Source: Herbidospora yilanensis (GTDB taxonomy: Bacteria > Actinomycetota > Actinomycetes > Streptosporangiales > Streptosporangiaceae). From it: a stretch of 64,000 nt of DNA. Shown piece after piece: positions 18,411-27,645 of the stretch. The translations under genes were made by a program, and so were the position numbers. Under the pieces are notes generated by a model, which did no database searches, had not been told where the DNA came from, and saw nothing but the letters and a program-made list of their open reading frames with translations. Positions within the stretch are counted from its first letter, which is position 1, and each line of letters opens with the position of its first letter. The stretch spans positions 62,001 through 126,000 of the forward strand of contig NZ_BBXE01000033.1 of the NCBI RefSeq assembly GCF_001570565.1. The letters are read 5' to 3'.

Positions 18411-19943
18411 ATGGTGACCCCGCTCGACCCCGACGACCCGCGCTCCCTGGGCGAATACCGGCTGACCGGACGCCTCGGGGAGGGCGGCCAGGGGGTCGTC
18501 TACCTGGGTGTGGCGCCGGCGGGCGGCCCCGTGGCGGTGAAACTGCTGCGCGGGGCCGACGACGGCGTCCGCCACCAACTAGGCCGGGAACTGGCCGCCC
18601 TGCGTGACGTGGCCCCCTTCTGCACGGCCCGGGTGCTGGCGGCCGACCTGTCCGGCCGGCGGCCCTACGTGGTCTCCGAGTACGTCGACGGGCCCTCGTT
18701 GCAGGAGCGGGTCTCCTCCGGCGGCCCGCTGAACGGCGGGGAGCTCGACCGGCTCGCCGTGGGGACGGCGACGGCTCTGGCGGCCATCCACGCGGCCGGG
18801 GTGGTGCACCGGGACTTCAAGCCGGGCAACGTGCTGCTGGGCCCCGACGGGCCCCGGGTGGTCGACTTCGGCATCGCCCGGCCGAGCGAGAGCGAGACCA
18901 TCACCGGCGGCCCCATCGGGACCCCCTCCTACATGGCCCCCGAGCAGATCGCGGGCCGCCCGGCGTCGGCGGCCTCCGACGTGTTCGCGTGGGGCGCGAC
19001 GATCGTCTACGCCGCGACGGGCCGGGCGGCGTTCGGGGCCGACTCGGTGGCGTCCGTGCTGCACCGCATCATGACGGTCGACCCCGACGTGTCGGGCGTG
19101 CCCGCGCCGCTGCGCGGACTGGTGGCGCGGTGCGTGAGCAAGGACCCGGCGGCACGGCCGTCGGCGCGCGACGTGCTGCTGACGCTGGTGGGGGCGGCCC
19201 CCGACCCGTTACGCGCGGGCGAGGCCGCGGCCCACGGCGGCCCCGGATTCGACGGGCCCGCTTTCGGCCGGGGTTCGAGTGACCCCGCGCCCGGCCTCTG
19301 GGCCGACGATCCCGATCGCCGACGGTTCACCGAGCCGCCCCCGTGGGCGGCGCATCCGGCGCCGGCAGGCGCGGCGTCCGGCGCGCCTCAGCACTCGACC
19401 CGGGGACCCGCCTCATCCGATGCCACCCTGCCACCGGCCCACGCCAACCGGAAGGCGCTCGCGTTCGCCCTCGCCGCGCTCGGGGCGGCGCTGTTCGCGG
19501 TGGCGGTCATCGTCGTCCCGCCGCTGCTCGCGCCCGACCGCGAACCGGAGACCACCACGGTCAGGTCGACGCTCACCCCGGCGGCCGAGGAGACGCCCGC
19601 CACCGCCGAGACCTCCGCACCGTCAGGCTCCGGCATACCCGAGGCGTTCGCCGGGCGGTGGGAGGGGCGCATCGTGCCGTCCAACCCCGTCATGAGCGAG
19701 CACGACGTCTCCATCGACCTCGACGCGGGCGAGACCACCGGCGAATGGTCCGAGGACCCGTGCGAGGGCACCCTCACGCTCACCAAGGCCTCGGCCGAAT
19801 CGGCCGAGTTCCGGCTCGACGGGCTCGGGGGTCAGTGCGTGCCGGGGACCGTGGTGCTGACGCTGAAGGGCGGTCAGGCCGAATACGTCTGGAACGACGA
19901 CCTCGGCCTGGTCTCCTACACCGGGACGCTGACGCGGAAGTAG
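18411..19943 (+). CDS. Membrane Ser/Thr protein kinase (PknB type)
   Basis: 510-residue receptor-like kinase. The cytoplasmic kinase domain (residues about 10-265) has the Gly loop GEGGQGVVY, VAVK (Lys44), HRDFKPGN (catalytic Asp135), DFG and APE, so it should be active. A Pro/Ala-rich juxtamembrane linker, one transmembrane helix (about 347-370) and an extracellular beta-rich domain of about 125 residues with two Cys follow. That external domain is not a PASTA domain and is not recognised. TACCGT seven bases before the ATG suggests a leaderless transcript of its own despite the short gap to the upstream gene. Confidence 0.9.
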   Translation: MVTPLDPDDPRSLGEYRLTGRLGEGGQGVVYLGVAPAGGPVAVKLLRGADDGVRHQLGRELAALRDVAPFCTARVLAADLSGRRPYVVSEYVDGPSLQERVSSGGPLNGGELDRLAVGTATALAAIHAAGVVHRDFKPGNVLLGPDGPRVVDFGIARPSESETITGGPIGTPSYMAPEQIAGRPASAASDVFAWGATIVYAATGRAAFGADSVASVLHRIMTVDPDVSGVPAPLRGLVARCVSKDPAARPSARDVLLTLVGAAPDPLRAGEAAAHGGPGFDGPAFGRGSSDPAPGLWADDPDRRRFTEPPPWAAHPAPAGAASGAPQHSTRGPASSDATLPPAHANRKALAFALAALGAALFAVAVIVVPPLLAPDREPETTTVRSTLTPAAEETPATAETSAPSGSGIPEAFAGRWEGRIVPSNPVMSEHDVSIDLDAGETTGEWSEDPCEGTLTLTKASAESAEFRLDGLGGQCVPGTVVLTLKGGQAEYVWNDDLGLVSYTGTLTRK

Positions 19944-19944
19944 C

Positions 19945-20277
19945 TCACCGGATTCCGAGACTCTCGATCAGCGCGCCCATGCCGCTGCCGGGATCACGGT
20001 CCAGGAGGCCGCACGCCGCACCGACGCGGGCGTGGGTGCAGTCGTTGGCCGCGCATCTCTTCTCCAGACTCCGGGCGCGGCCGGCCGCGGCGACGATGTG
20101 CGGAGCCAGGTCGGCCGCCCGCGCCTCGGTGACGCGTTTGTCGCGCCCGAACTTCGACCAGGGCTCCCTCTGGTTGAGCCGTCGGACAATCTCCTGGCTC
20201 GAACCGTTCAGCGGGACGTCGTATCCGGCGAAGTGGAGATATAACCAAAAATCGAAGGAGGGGTGCGGTTGGTCCGG
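19945..20277 (-). pseudogene. RloB/AbiLii-like remnant lacking its N-terminal half
   Basis: Directly after the stop of the AAA ATPase gene, and in the same reading frame, 110 sense codons run from 20277 to the TGA at 19947-19945. The translation starts PDQPHPSFDFWLYLHF, the hallmark of the second half of RloB-family proteins (the P-x-F-[DE]-x-W-L-x-x-H-F motif). It continues with a helical C-terminus with KFGRDKRV. No ATG, GTG or TTG is available before this motif, and the N-terminal TOPRIM-like half with its EGxxTE motif is absent (family usually about 200 residues). A deletion therefore fused the tail of rloB to the end of the ATPase frame, separated only by a TGA. It overlaps no other plausible gene. 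Confidence 0.75.
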
Positions 20278-21507
20278 TCAGGGCTCACCGGCGGCCTCGC
20301 TGATCCCGCGTGCCAGCTCTCCCGGAGCGACCCGTGGAGTGCCACCGTAACGGCCCACGAGATAGCCGCGTTCTAGGTTCTCATCCTTTCGCGGAGGCGG
20401 CTGAAGGCCGGAGACGGCGTAGAGCTCAGTGGCGCCCGACGCGTCCTTCTCGGTCATCCAGACCGCGTCGCGGTCGAGTACGCGCCCACCGCCGGGGAGC
20501 GGGCGCAAGAGGGTCGCATCGTGGGTCGTGAAGATCAGCTGTGCACCCGCCCGGTTGACTTCAGGGTCTTCGAACATCCGGATGACCTCGGCGACCATGA
20601 CCGGATGGAGGCTGGCGTCCAGCTCGTCGACGAGCAGAGCCGAGCCCTGATCGAGGGCACGGATGAGGTGACCGAGCATGACGAACCAGGTCCGCGTCCC
20701 AAGTGACTCCTGATTGAACCGCAGCGACTTGGCACCGTGGAGGAAATAGATCTCGCCCTCGTCAAGCGCCCGCGAGTCGAGACCCGTGATTCCTCTGTCG
20801 GCGATGGCCAGCAGCCGGATGATCCGGTCGCGGTAGGCGCTGTCGCGGGCCAACCTGGCCGTGTACATCAACGGTCGACTTCTCCGGAACCGCGTTTCCA
20901 GTGGCGCACCCAGCACCCTGAGACTCGCCCTGAACCATTCGAACACCGTCACGAGCTGCTCGTTGTTCCACTCTGCGGCCACCGTGAGGAACAACGCGTC
21001 CGGGCGTGTCCTACGGACGAGATCCTGCTTGTCGCCCTTGAGATAACCGGAGAACTGGTAGTCGTCGTCGACGCGATCGAACCAGGCTTGCCGTCGGCCC
21101 CGCGGGTAGGCGTGCAACCACTCTCCCCGCACCCGTTCGTCATCGATTTCGAATCCGTAGGTGTAGCGGATGCCGTCGATCTCCAGATCGACCTCGAAGT
21201 AGGACGGCGTGCTCGCGATGGTGTCATCGAGCGCGAACGCGACCCGCCGCTCCAGGTCGGTCTTGCTGAACCAGGACACGCTGTCCAGCACTGCTCGCTG
21301 CATATATGCCAGACCGCTGAGAACATTGGTCTTGCCGGAGGCGTTCGCGCCGTAAATGGCCACCACGGGCAGCGCGGAGAGCGTCCGCCCCGCTTCTCTG
21401 ATGGCCAGTGGGCGTGCGGAACCGCCGTTCAGGTCGGTGGCAATCAGCGACAGCTGCTGTTCGTCGCGCAACGACAACACGTTGGCCAGCCGGAGGTTGA
21501 GCAACAT
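20278..21507 (-). CDS. AbiLi/RloA-like AAA ATPase (COG1106 type)
   Basis: 409-residue SMC/ABC-like ATPase of the AAA_15/AAA_21 group. Walker A GANASGKTN (residues 53-61), a signature-like NQESLGTRTWF (265-275), Walker B ALLVDELDASLHP (290-302) and FTTHD with the switch His are all intact. In AbiL and RloAB-type defence modules such ATPases work with a TOPRIM-like nuclease partner (RloB/AbiLii). Here that partner is present only as the truncated remnant immediately downstream. The ATG has GGGGAGG 8 bases upstream. Only 27 bases separate it from the terminator hairpin following the HAD gene, so expression may depend on read-through or a promoter inside that hairpin region. Codon use looks less GC-biased than in the flanking genes. 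Confidence 0.85.
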   Translation of the reverse strand: MLLNLRLANVLSLRDEQQLSLIATDLNGGSARPLAIREAGRTLSALPVVAIYGANASGKTNVLSGLAYMQRAVLDSVSWFSKTDLERRVAFALDDTIASTPSYFEVDLEIDGIRYTYGFEIDDERVRGEWLHAYPRGRRQAWFDRVDDDYQFSGYLKGDKQDLVRRTRPDALFLTVAAEWNNEQLVTVFEWFRASLRVLGAPLETRFRRSRPLMYTARLARDSAYRDRIIRLLAIADRGITGLDSRALDEGEIYFLHGAKSLRFNQESLGTRTWFVMLGHLIRALDQGSALLVDELDASLHPVMVAEVIRMFEDPEVNRAGAQLIFTTHDATLLRPLPGGGRVLDRDAVWMTEKDASGATELYAVSGLQPPPRKDENLERGYLVGRYGGTPRVAPGELARGISEAAGEP

Positions 21508-21534
21508 GACAGAGGCCTCCCCGGCACAAGAATA

Positions 21535-21567
21535 GCCCTCTCATGCGGGATTCCCGCACGAGAGGGC
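21535..21567 (-). terminator. Strong hairpin terminator of the hrpA-HAD operon
   Basis: GCCCTCTC (21535-21542) pairs with GAGAGGGC (21560-21567); after one mismatch, TGCGGG pairs with CCCGCA around an ATT loop. On the minus strand it is followed by TATTCTTG. It sits 10 bases past the HAD stop. Confidence 0.8.
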
Positions 21568-21576
21568 CTGAAATCA

Positions 21577-22224
21577 TCACGCAAGCCGCTCCGCCAGTTC
21601 GGTGAGGCTGTCGACGATCAGGTCGGCCTTCGCGGCGTCGTCGCGGCGGGCGTGCAGGTGGCCCCATGGTCCCCGCCGCAGCAGCGCCGCCTTCATCCCC
21701 GCCGCCAGGGCCGGCAGGACGTCGTTGTCCATCCGGTCGCCCACGTAGAGGATCTCCTCGGGCGCGTGGCCGGTGACGGCCAGGACCTTGGCGAAGAACT
21801 CCGGGGCGGGCTTGGAGACGCCCCAGCCGGCGCTGGTGTAGATGCCGTCGTGGGGCAGGTCCATGACGACGAGCTGGTCGTAGGCCTGGATGGGCTGGTT
21901 GCCGGCGATGACGACCCGGTAGCCGGCGTCGCGCATGGCGGCCAGGGACGGTCTCACGTCGGGGTAGAGGTCGTCGGCGTCGAAGTTCTCGCGCAGGCCG
22001 TCGGGGTCGTCCTTCTTCCAGGCGGCCAGTTCGGCGGTGATGTCGCGGCCGGGGGCGACGAGTTCGAAGGCCTGGCGGTAGGACCCGCCGGTGGCGGCCA
22101 TCGCGCCCAGGGCGCCCATGAAGGTCAGCGGGGTGACGCCGAGGCGCTTGGACCAGCGCCACCAGATGCGCGACTCGTCGATGAGGGTCTCGCCGACGTC
22201 GAGCACCACGGAGCGGATCATCAT
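21577..22224 (-). CDS. HAD-superfamily hydrolase
   Basis: 215-residue haloacid dehalogenase-like phosphatase. Motif I is VLDVGETL: the nucleophile Asp is present but the usual second Asp of DxD is Gly, a variant common in DVGET-type HAD proteins. Motif II is IAGNQ, where Ser/Thr is replaced by Ala-Gly. The motif III Lys is in SKPAPEFF, and motif IV is YVGDRMDND. Start: two consecutive ATG codons (22224 and 22221), the first overlapping the hrpA stop as ATGATGA, indicating translational coupling. The substrate is unknown. Confidence 0.88.
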   Translation of the reverse strand: MMIRSVVLDVGETLIDESRIWWRWSKRLGVTPLTFMGALGAMAATGGSYRQAFELVAPGRDITAELAAWKKDDPDGLRENFDADDLYPDVRPSLAAMRDAGYRVVIAGNQPIQAYDQLVVMDLPHDGIYTSAGWGVSKPAPEFFAKVLAVTGHAPEEILYVGDRMDNDVLPALAAGMKAALLRRGPWGHLHARRDDAAKADLIVDSLTELAERLA

Positions 22225-25200
22225 AGTTGGGCCATCGCCTTTCTGATGCGTTTCTCCGACACGGGGGTCGGGGTGCCCAGTTGCTGGGCGAAGAAGCTGA
22301 CCCTGAGTTCCTCCAGCATCCACCTGATCTCGCCTGCCGCGGGGGCGGTCCGCCGGGCCGGGGGCAACCCCGCGACCAGGTCGCGGTAGTCGTCTTCGAG
22401 GTCGTGGATCTGGTGCATCAGGGTGCGGTCGCGGTGGACGTCGTCGGGCAGCTTCTCCAGCCGCCGTTCGACGGCCCGCAGGTAGCGGTGCAGGTCGGGG
22501 AGGCGCTGGTAGCCGGTCTCCAGCACGAAACCCGGATAGACCAGCGACGAGAGCTGGTCGTTGACGTCGGCCACGATGTCGGGCGGGCCCTGGAGCCGGT
22601 TCTGGACGGTGTGCCAGACGCCCAGCACCTTCTCCACCCTGGTCACCGTCTCCCAGGTCACGGCGTAGAGGTCGGCGCGGACCTGGTCGAGCAGGGCGGT
22701 GAAGGCCGTCTCGTCCCAGGCCGGGCCCTTGGCGTCGGCGATGAGCCGGTCGGCGGCGCAGGCGACGCAGTCGTCGAACAGGGCCGGGGCGCCGCCGTGG
22801 GGGCTGCGGGACAACGACAACTTCTCGGCGGTCGACAGGCCGCGCAGGATCTGCTTGGCGGGGTTGACCACGTTGAGCAGCACCAGTCGCCGGGTGCCGG
22901 CCCACATGGCGCGCTCCTGTTCGGCCGCCGTTTCGTACATGCGGACCGCGACGCTGGTCGTCTGGTCGGTCAGCGCCGGGTAGGCCTTGAGGCGGCCCTG
23001 TTCGAAGACCTTCGGGAGGGTGCCGATGGTCCACGACGTGAGGCCGGTCCGTTCGAGGGTGTCGGCCGCCTCCGACAGGGTTTCGCGGATCTTCGGGGCC
23101 AGACGGCGCTTGAGGCTCTGGAGGTCCTTGTCCTCGGCGACCGTGCGGCGGTTGTCGTCGACGACCCGGTAGGTGACCCGCAGGTGGTCGGGCAGGGCCT
23201 CGACGTTCCACGCGTCGCGGGGGACGGCGACGCCGGTCTGCCGCAGCAGTTCCCGTTCGAGGGCGTCGAGGAGGGGCTCGCTGCCGGGCCTCACCTGGGC
23301 CAGCACGGCCTTGGCGTAGTTGGGGGCCGGGACGAAGTTGCGGCGCAGGTGCTTGGGCAGCGACCGGATCAGGGCGGTGACCAGTTCCTCGCGCAGGCCG
23401 GGGATCTGCCAGTCGAGGCCGGTGTCGGTCACCTGGTTGAGCACCGACAGCGGGACGTGGACGGTCACGCCGTCGGCCTCGGTGCCGGGTTCGAACTGGT
23501 AGGTCAGCCGCATGCGGTGGCCGCCCTGGCGGACGGCGTCGGGGTAGTCCTGGGCCGAGACGCCGGAGTTCTCGTTGACCAGCATCTCGGGCGTGAAGGT
23601 CAGCGACGACTTGTCGGGCTGTTTCTTCCACCACGTGTCGAAGTGGGCGCCGGAGACGACGTCGTTCGGGATGCGCTGGTCGTAGAAGTCGAAGAGGGTC
23701 TCGTCGTCGACCACGATGTCGCGGCGGCGGGCCTTCTCCTCCAGTTCGGCGGCCTCGGCGAGCAGCTTGCGGTTGTCGTGGAAGAAGCGGTGGTGGGTGC
23801 GCCAGTCGCCCTCGACCAGGGCGTTGCGGATGAACAGCTCGCGGGAGAGCTCGGGGTCGATGCGGCCGTAGTTGACCTTGCGCTCGGTGACGATCGGGAC
23901 GCCGTACAGGGTGACCTTCTCGTAGGCCATCACGGCGGCCTGGTCCTTCTCCCAGTGCGGTTCGCTGTAGGTGCGTTTGACCAGGTGCTGGGCCAGCGGC
24001 TCGATCCACGACGGCTCGATCTTGGCGTTCACCCGCGCCCACAGGCGGCTCGTCTCGACCAGTTCGGCCGACATGACCCACTGGGGCTGCTGCCGGGCCA
24101 GGGCCGAGCCGGGGAAGATGGCGAAGCGCGCGTTGCGGGCGCCGATGTACTCGGTCATCGGGCGGCGGCCGCCCGGCTGGTCTTTCTTGGCGACGTCCTT
24201 CACGCCGATGTGCGACAGCAGGCCCGCCAGCAGCGACAGGTGCACCCGCTGCGGGTCGGCGTCGGCGGTGTTGAGGACCACGCCCAGGGTGCGCGCGACC
24301 GAGCGGAGCTGGGCGTCGATGTCCTGCCATTCGCGCACGCGCAGATAGTTGAGGTATTCGGCCTTGCACAACCGCCGGAACGCGCCCGACGACAGTTCCT
24401 TCTGCTGTTCGCGCAGGTAGCGCCACAGGTTCAGGTAGGTCAGAAAGTCGGATTCCTTGTCGGCGAACCGGCGGTGCTTCTCGTCGGCGGCCTGCTGCTT
24501 GTCGGCGGGGCGCTCGCGCGGGTCCTGGATCGACAACGCCGCCGTGATGATCATCACTTCGCGGGCGCAGCCGTTGGTCTGGGCCTCCAGCACCATCCGG
24601 GCCAGGCGGGGGTCGACCGGGAGCTGGGCGAGCTTGCGGCCCATCGGGGTGAGCCCCTTGGCGTCGAGCGCGCCGAGCTCCTGGAGCAGGTTCACGCCGT
24701 CGTTGATCTGGCGTTTGTCGGGCGGCTCGACGAACGGGAACGCCGAGATGTCGCCCAGGCCCAGGCTGGTCATCTGGAGGATCACGCTGGCCAGGTTGGT
24801 GCGCAGGATCTCGGGATCGGTGAACTCCGGGCGTCCCGTGAAGTCGTCCTCGCCGTAGAGGCGGATGCAGATGCCGTCGCTGGTACGCCCGCAGCGGCCC
24901 TTCCGCTGGTTCGCCGACGCCTGGGAGATGGGCTCGATGGGGAGGCGCTGCACCTTCAGACGGTGGCTGTAGCGGGAGACGCGGGCGGTGCCGGGGTCGA
25001 TGACGTATTTGATGCCCGGCACGGTCAGCGAGGTCTCGGCGACGTTGGTCGCCAGCACGATCCGTCTGCGTGAGCCGCGCTGGAAGACCTTGTGCTGCTC
25101 GGCGGCCGACAGGCGGGCGTAGAGCGGCAGGACCTCCTCGCGGCGGCCCTTCAGCGCCTCGGCGGTGTCGCGGATCTCGCGTTCGCCGCTGAGGAAGACC

Positions 25201-26054
25201 AGGATGTCGCCCGGCCCCTCGGCGACCAGTTCGTCGACGGCGTCGACGATGGCCTGGGTCTGGTCGTCCTGCTCGTCTTCGATCGGGCGGTAGCGGACCT
25301 CGACCGGGTAGGTGCGGCCGCTGACCTCGATGATCGGGGCGTCGTCGAAGTGGCGGGAGAAGCGTTCGGGGTCGATGGTCGCCGAGGTGATGACGACCTT
25401 CAGGTCGGGGCGCTTCGGGAGGAGCTGCTTCAGGTAGCCGAGGATGAAGTCGATGTTGAGGCTGCGCTCGTGGGCCTCGTCGATGATGAGGGTGTCGTAC
25501 TGGCTGAGGAAGCGGTCGGTCTGCATCTCGGCCAGCAGGATGCCGTCGGTCATGAGCTTGACCAGCGTGTTGTCGCTCGACTGGTCGGTGAACCTGACCT
25601 TGTAGCCGACCGCCTCGCCCAGCTCGATGTCCAGCTCTTCGGCGATGCGCTCGGCGACGGTGCGGGCGGCGAGGCGGCGTGGCTGGGTGTGCCCGATCTG
25701 CCCTTGTACGCCCCTCCCGAGCTCCAGGCAGATCTTGGGGAGCTGGGTGGTCTTGCCCGACCCCGTCTCCCCCGCGACGATCACGACCTGGTTGTCGCGG
25801 ATGGCTTCGAGCAGGTCGTCTCTGCGCTGGCTGACCGGCAGTTGCGCAGGGTAACCGATCACCGGCAGCGCCTCGCGGCGGGCGGCGACCCGTGCCTCGG
25901 CGGTCTCGACCTCGCCGGACAACTCGGTGAGGATCTTCTGGCGGGCCTTGGGGTCGCGTACCTTGCGCACGCCGTCGACACGGCGGCGCAACCGCCGCTG
26001 GTCGCGCAGCATCAGGCCGGACAGGCGGGTCTGGAGATCGGAGAGCGTGTTCAT
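22221..26054 (-). CDS. hrpA: ATP-dependent RNA helicase HrpA (DEAH)
   Basis: 1277-residue DEAH-box helicase, close to the length of E. coli HrpA (about 1300). Motif I GETGSGKTT (residues 95-103), DEAH (192-195), SAT (224-226) and QRKGRCGR in motif VI are intact, followed by the HA2/OB-fold region and the long HrpA-specific C-terminal domain (DUF3418-like). Roles of the family: ATP-driven RNA remodelling, including mRNA processing and rescue of stalled ribosomes in E. coli. The ATG at 26054 is chosen because GAGGATGGG precedes it and MNTLSDLQTRL begins the family homology; a frame-open ATG 42 bases upstream is less likely. Co-transcribed with the HAD gene. Confidence 0.93.
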   Translation of the reverse strand: MNTLSDLQTRLSGLMLRDQRRLRRRVDGVRKVRDPKARQKILTELSGEVETAEARVAARREALPVIGYPAQLPVSQRRDDLLEAIRDNQVVIVAGETGSGKTTQLPKICLELGRGVQGQIGHTQPRRLAARTVAERIAEELDIELGEAVGYKVRFTDQSSDNTLVKLMTDGILLAEMQTDRFLSQYDTLIIDEAHERSLNIDFILGYLKQLLPKRPDLKVVITSATIDPERFSRHFDDAPIIEVSGRTYPVEVRYRPIEDEQDDQTQAIVDAVDELVAEGPGDILVFLSGEREIRDTAEALKGRREEVLPLYARLSAAEQHKVFQRGSRRRIVLATNVAETSLTVPGIKYVIDPGTARVSRYSHRLKVQRLPIEPISQASANQRKGRCGRTSDGICIRLYGEDDFTGRPEFTDPEILRTNLASVILQMTSLGLGDISAFPFVEPPDKRQINDGVNLLQELGALDAKGLTPMGRKLAQLPVDPRLARMVLEAQTNGCAREVMIITAALSIQDPRERPADKQQAADEKHRRFADKESDFLTYLNLWRYLREQQKELSSGAFRRLCKAEYLNYLRVREWQDIDAQLRSVARTLGVVLNTADADPQRVHLSLLAGLLSHIGVKDVAKKDQPGGRRPMTEYIGARNARFAIFPGSALARQQPQWVMSAELVETSRLWARVNAKIEPSWIEPLAQHLVKRTYSEPHWEKDQAAVMAYEKVTLYGVPIVTERKVNYGRIDPELSRELFIRNALVEGDWRTHHRFFHDNRKLLAEAAELEEKARRRDIVVDDETLFDFYDQRIPNDVVSGAHFDTWWKKQPDKSSLTFTPEMLVNENSGVSAQDYPDAVRQGGHRMRLTYQFEPGTEADGVTVHVPLSVLNQVTDTGLDWQIPGLREELVTALIRSLPKHLRRNFVPAPNYAKAVLAQVRPGSEPLLDALERELLRQTGVAVPRDAWNVEALPDHLRVTYRVVDDNRRTVAEDKDLQSLKRRLAPKIRETLSEAADTLERTGLTSWTIGTLPKVFEQGRLKAYPALTDQTTSVAVRMYETAAEQERAMWAGTRRLVLLNVVNPAKQILRGLSTAEKLSLSRSPHGGAPALFDDCVACAADRLIADAKGPAWDETAFTALLDQVRADLYAVTWETVTRVEKVLGVWHTVQNRLQGPPDIVADVNDQLSSLVYPGFVLETGYQRLPDLHRYLRAVERRLEKLPDDVHRDRTLMHQIHDLEDDYRDLVAGLPPARRTAPAAGEIRWMLEELRVSFFAQQLGTPTPVSEKRIRKAMAQL

Positions 26055-26102
26055 CCCATCCTCAAGGATAGGCAGCCTGCCCGGCCCTCCAGCCAATGGT
26101 TT

Positions 26103-26546
26103 TTACCCGGCGTACTTGTAACCCACGTTACGCACCGTGACGATCCGGCCCGCGTGGCGGCCCAGCTTGCGGCGGAGGCGCAGGATGTGGACGTCGACCG
26201 TGCGGGCGCCGGCGTCGTCGTAACGGTCCCAGACGGCGGCCAGGAGCTGGCGGCGGTTGTAGACGCGGCCCGGCGCGGCGGCCAGGTAGTCGAGCAGTTC
26301 GAACTCGCGGTAGGTCAGGTCGATCTCGGCGCCGTCGGCGGTGACGGTGCGGCTGTCGCGGTCGATCTCGATCTCGCGCTGGGGGCGGGGGGCCCGGCCC
26401 GTGTCGCCGACCAGGTAGCCGACCACGACCAGGGAGGCGCCCGTCTCCGGCACGGGGATGACGCCCAGCACGGCGCCTTCGCCGGGGTCGGCTCCGGCCG
26501 TGTCGCGCTGGCGAGCCATGAGATCGATGACTGTCGCATGGGTCAT
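26103..26546 (-). CDS. Winged-helix (OmpR/PhoB-type) regulator without receiver
   Basis: 147-residue transcription factor. The C-terminal half is a complete OmpR/PhoB DNA-binding domain: LTYREFELLDYLAAAPGRV, then RTVDVHILRLRRKLGR (recognition helix region) and VRNVGYKY. The N-terminal 60 residues are too short for, and unlike, a phosphorylated receiver domain. No kinase gene is adjacent. Such single-domain winged-helix proteins are widespread in actinomycetes. The ATG at 26546 is preceded by GAGGAAAGGGGACGACC. It ends just before hrpA but the 48-base gap and different class suggest separate function. Confidence 0.88.
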   Translation of the reverse strand: MTHATVIDLMARQRDTAGADPGEGAVLGVIPVPETGASLVVVGYLVGDTGRAPRPQREIEIDRDSRTVTADGAEIDLTYREFELLDYLAAAPGRVYNRRQLLAAVWDRYDDAGARTVDVHILRLRRKLGRHAGRIVTVRNVGYKYAG

Positions 26547-26622
26547 GGTCGTCCCCTTTCCTCGTAGTTACCGAGAACAATACCACCTATACAAGTAGGA
26601 ATTAAGGGTTGGAGGTCCGGGC

Positions 26623-27555
26623 ATGTGCGGCACTTTGGCGGGTAGCAAGGCGCGCGTGAAGACGATCGCTGTTGTCGCGCATCAGAAGAAGACGCTCGGC
26701 GGGGGTCTCGACCGCCTCAGGTCGCTGCTGGCCGAGCACCATGACGGTGAACTGCTCTGGTACGAGGTGCCGAAGAGCAAGAAGGCCCCGAAGGCCGCCA
26801 GGGCCGCCCTGAAGAAGGGCGCGGAACTGGTCTTCGTGTGGGGCGGCGACGGGACCGTGCAGCGCTGTGTCGACGTGCTGGCCGGGTCGAAGGCCGCGGT
26901 GGCGATCCTGCCCGCCGGCACCGCCAACCTCCTGGCCCGCAACCTGGGCGTGCCCACCGACCTCGAAGAGGCGGTCCGGATCGGGTTCCACGGCCGGCGC
27001 GAGCGGCTCGACCTCGGCAGGCTCAACGGCGAGCACTTCGCCGTGATGGCCGGGGCCGGCTTCGACGCCGAGATGATCGCCGACGCCGACCGGGGCATGA
27101 AGGACCGGATGGGCAAGCTCGCCTACTGGTGGACGGGCCTGCGGCACGCCGGTTCCAGCGTGGTCGCCACGAGCATCGACCTCGACGGCGAGCGGTGGTT
27201 CGAGGGCGACGCGTCCTGCGTGCTGTTCGGCAACGTCGGCACGGTCGGCGGCGGCATCGAGGCGTTCGACGACGCCAAGCCCGACGACGGGTGGCTGGAG
27301 GTCGGCGTGTCCACGGCCAAGGGGCCGATCGAGTGGGCGCGCACCCTCGGCCAGATGTCGTCGGGACGGTCGGACGAGTCGCCGTTCCTGCGCATCACCC
27401 GGGCGCGGAAGGTGACGGTCCGGTTCGCGGAGCCGACGACGTACGAGATGGACGGCGGCGCCCGCGGCCGGGCCGCCAAGCTCAAGGTCAAGATCGTCCC
27501 GAAGGCGATCACCTTCTGCGTGCCGGAGGCGGCCCCCTACGCGAAGAGCGCCTGA
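26623..27555 (+). CDS. Diacylglycerol/sphingosine kinase-family lipid kinase
   Basis: 310-residue DagK-type kinase that transfers phosphate from ATP to a lipid hydroxyl. The nucleotide-binding GGDGT motif (FVWGGDGTVQ, near residue 85) and the PAGTANLLARNL motif are intact; the second domain has the beta-sandwich pattern seen in DgkB/YegS proteins. The substrate could be diacylglycerol or another glycerolipid. The ATG follows GGAGG with a 7-base gap. A GTG 33 bases downstream (VKTIAVVAHQK) is an alternative start, closer to the usual N-terminus. Monocistronic, followed by a strong hairpin. Confidence 0.9.
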   Translation: MCGTLAGSKARVKTIAVVAHQKKTLGGGLDRLRSLLAEHHDGELLWYEVPKSKKAPKAARAALKKGAELVFVWGGDGTVQRCVDVLAGSKAAVAILPAGTANLLARNLGVPTDLEEAVRIGFHGRRERLDLGRLNGEHFAVMAGAGFDAEMIADADRGMKDRMGKLAYWWTGLRHAGSSVVATSIDLDGERWFEGDASCVLFGNVGTVGGGIEAFDDAKPDDGWLEVGVSTAKGPIEWARTLGQMSSGRSDESPFLRITRARKVTVRFAEPTTYEMDGGARGRAAKLKVKIVPKAITFCVPEAAPYAKSA

Positions 27556-27565
27556 CCACACCCTG

Positions 27566-27599
27566 CGGGGTGCTGCCCGATCTCCAGGTCAGCACCCCG
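27566..27599. terminator. Hairpin terminator after the lipid kinase gene
   Basis: CGGGGTGCTG (27566-27575) and CAGCACCCCG (27590-27599) form a perfect 10-bp stem with a 14-base loop, 11 bases past the stop. It can serve the + strand gene; the next hairpin serves the convergent one. Confidence 0.75.
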
Positions 27600-27611
27600 T
27601 GACGTAATAAC

Positions 27612-27640
27612 GGCCCGGCCGGCTCCATCTGGCCGGGGCC
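27612..27640 (-). terminator. Hairpin terminator after ppgK
   Basis: GGCCCGGCC and GGCCGGGGCC flank a short CT-rich loop, forming a GC-rich stem with one bulge immediately past the ppgK stop on the minus strand. Confidence 0.5.
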
Positions 27641-27645
27641 CCGGA

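Noticed and set aside
22227-25073. 948-codon plus-strand open frame
   Set aside because: Antisense to hrpA, whose helicase motifs are intact.
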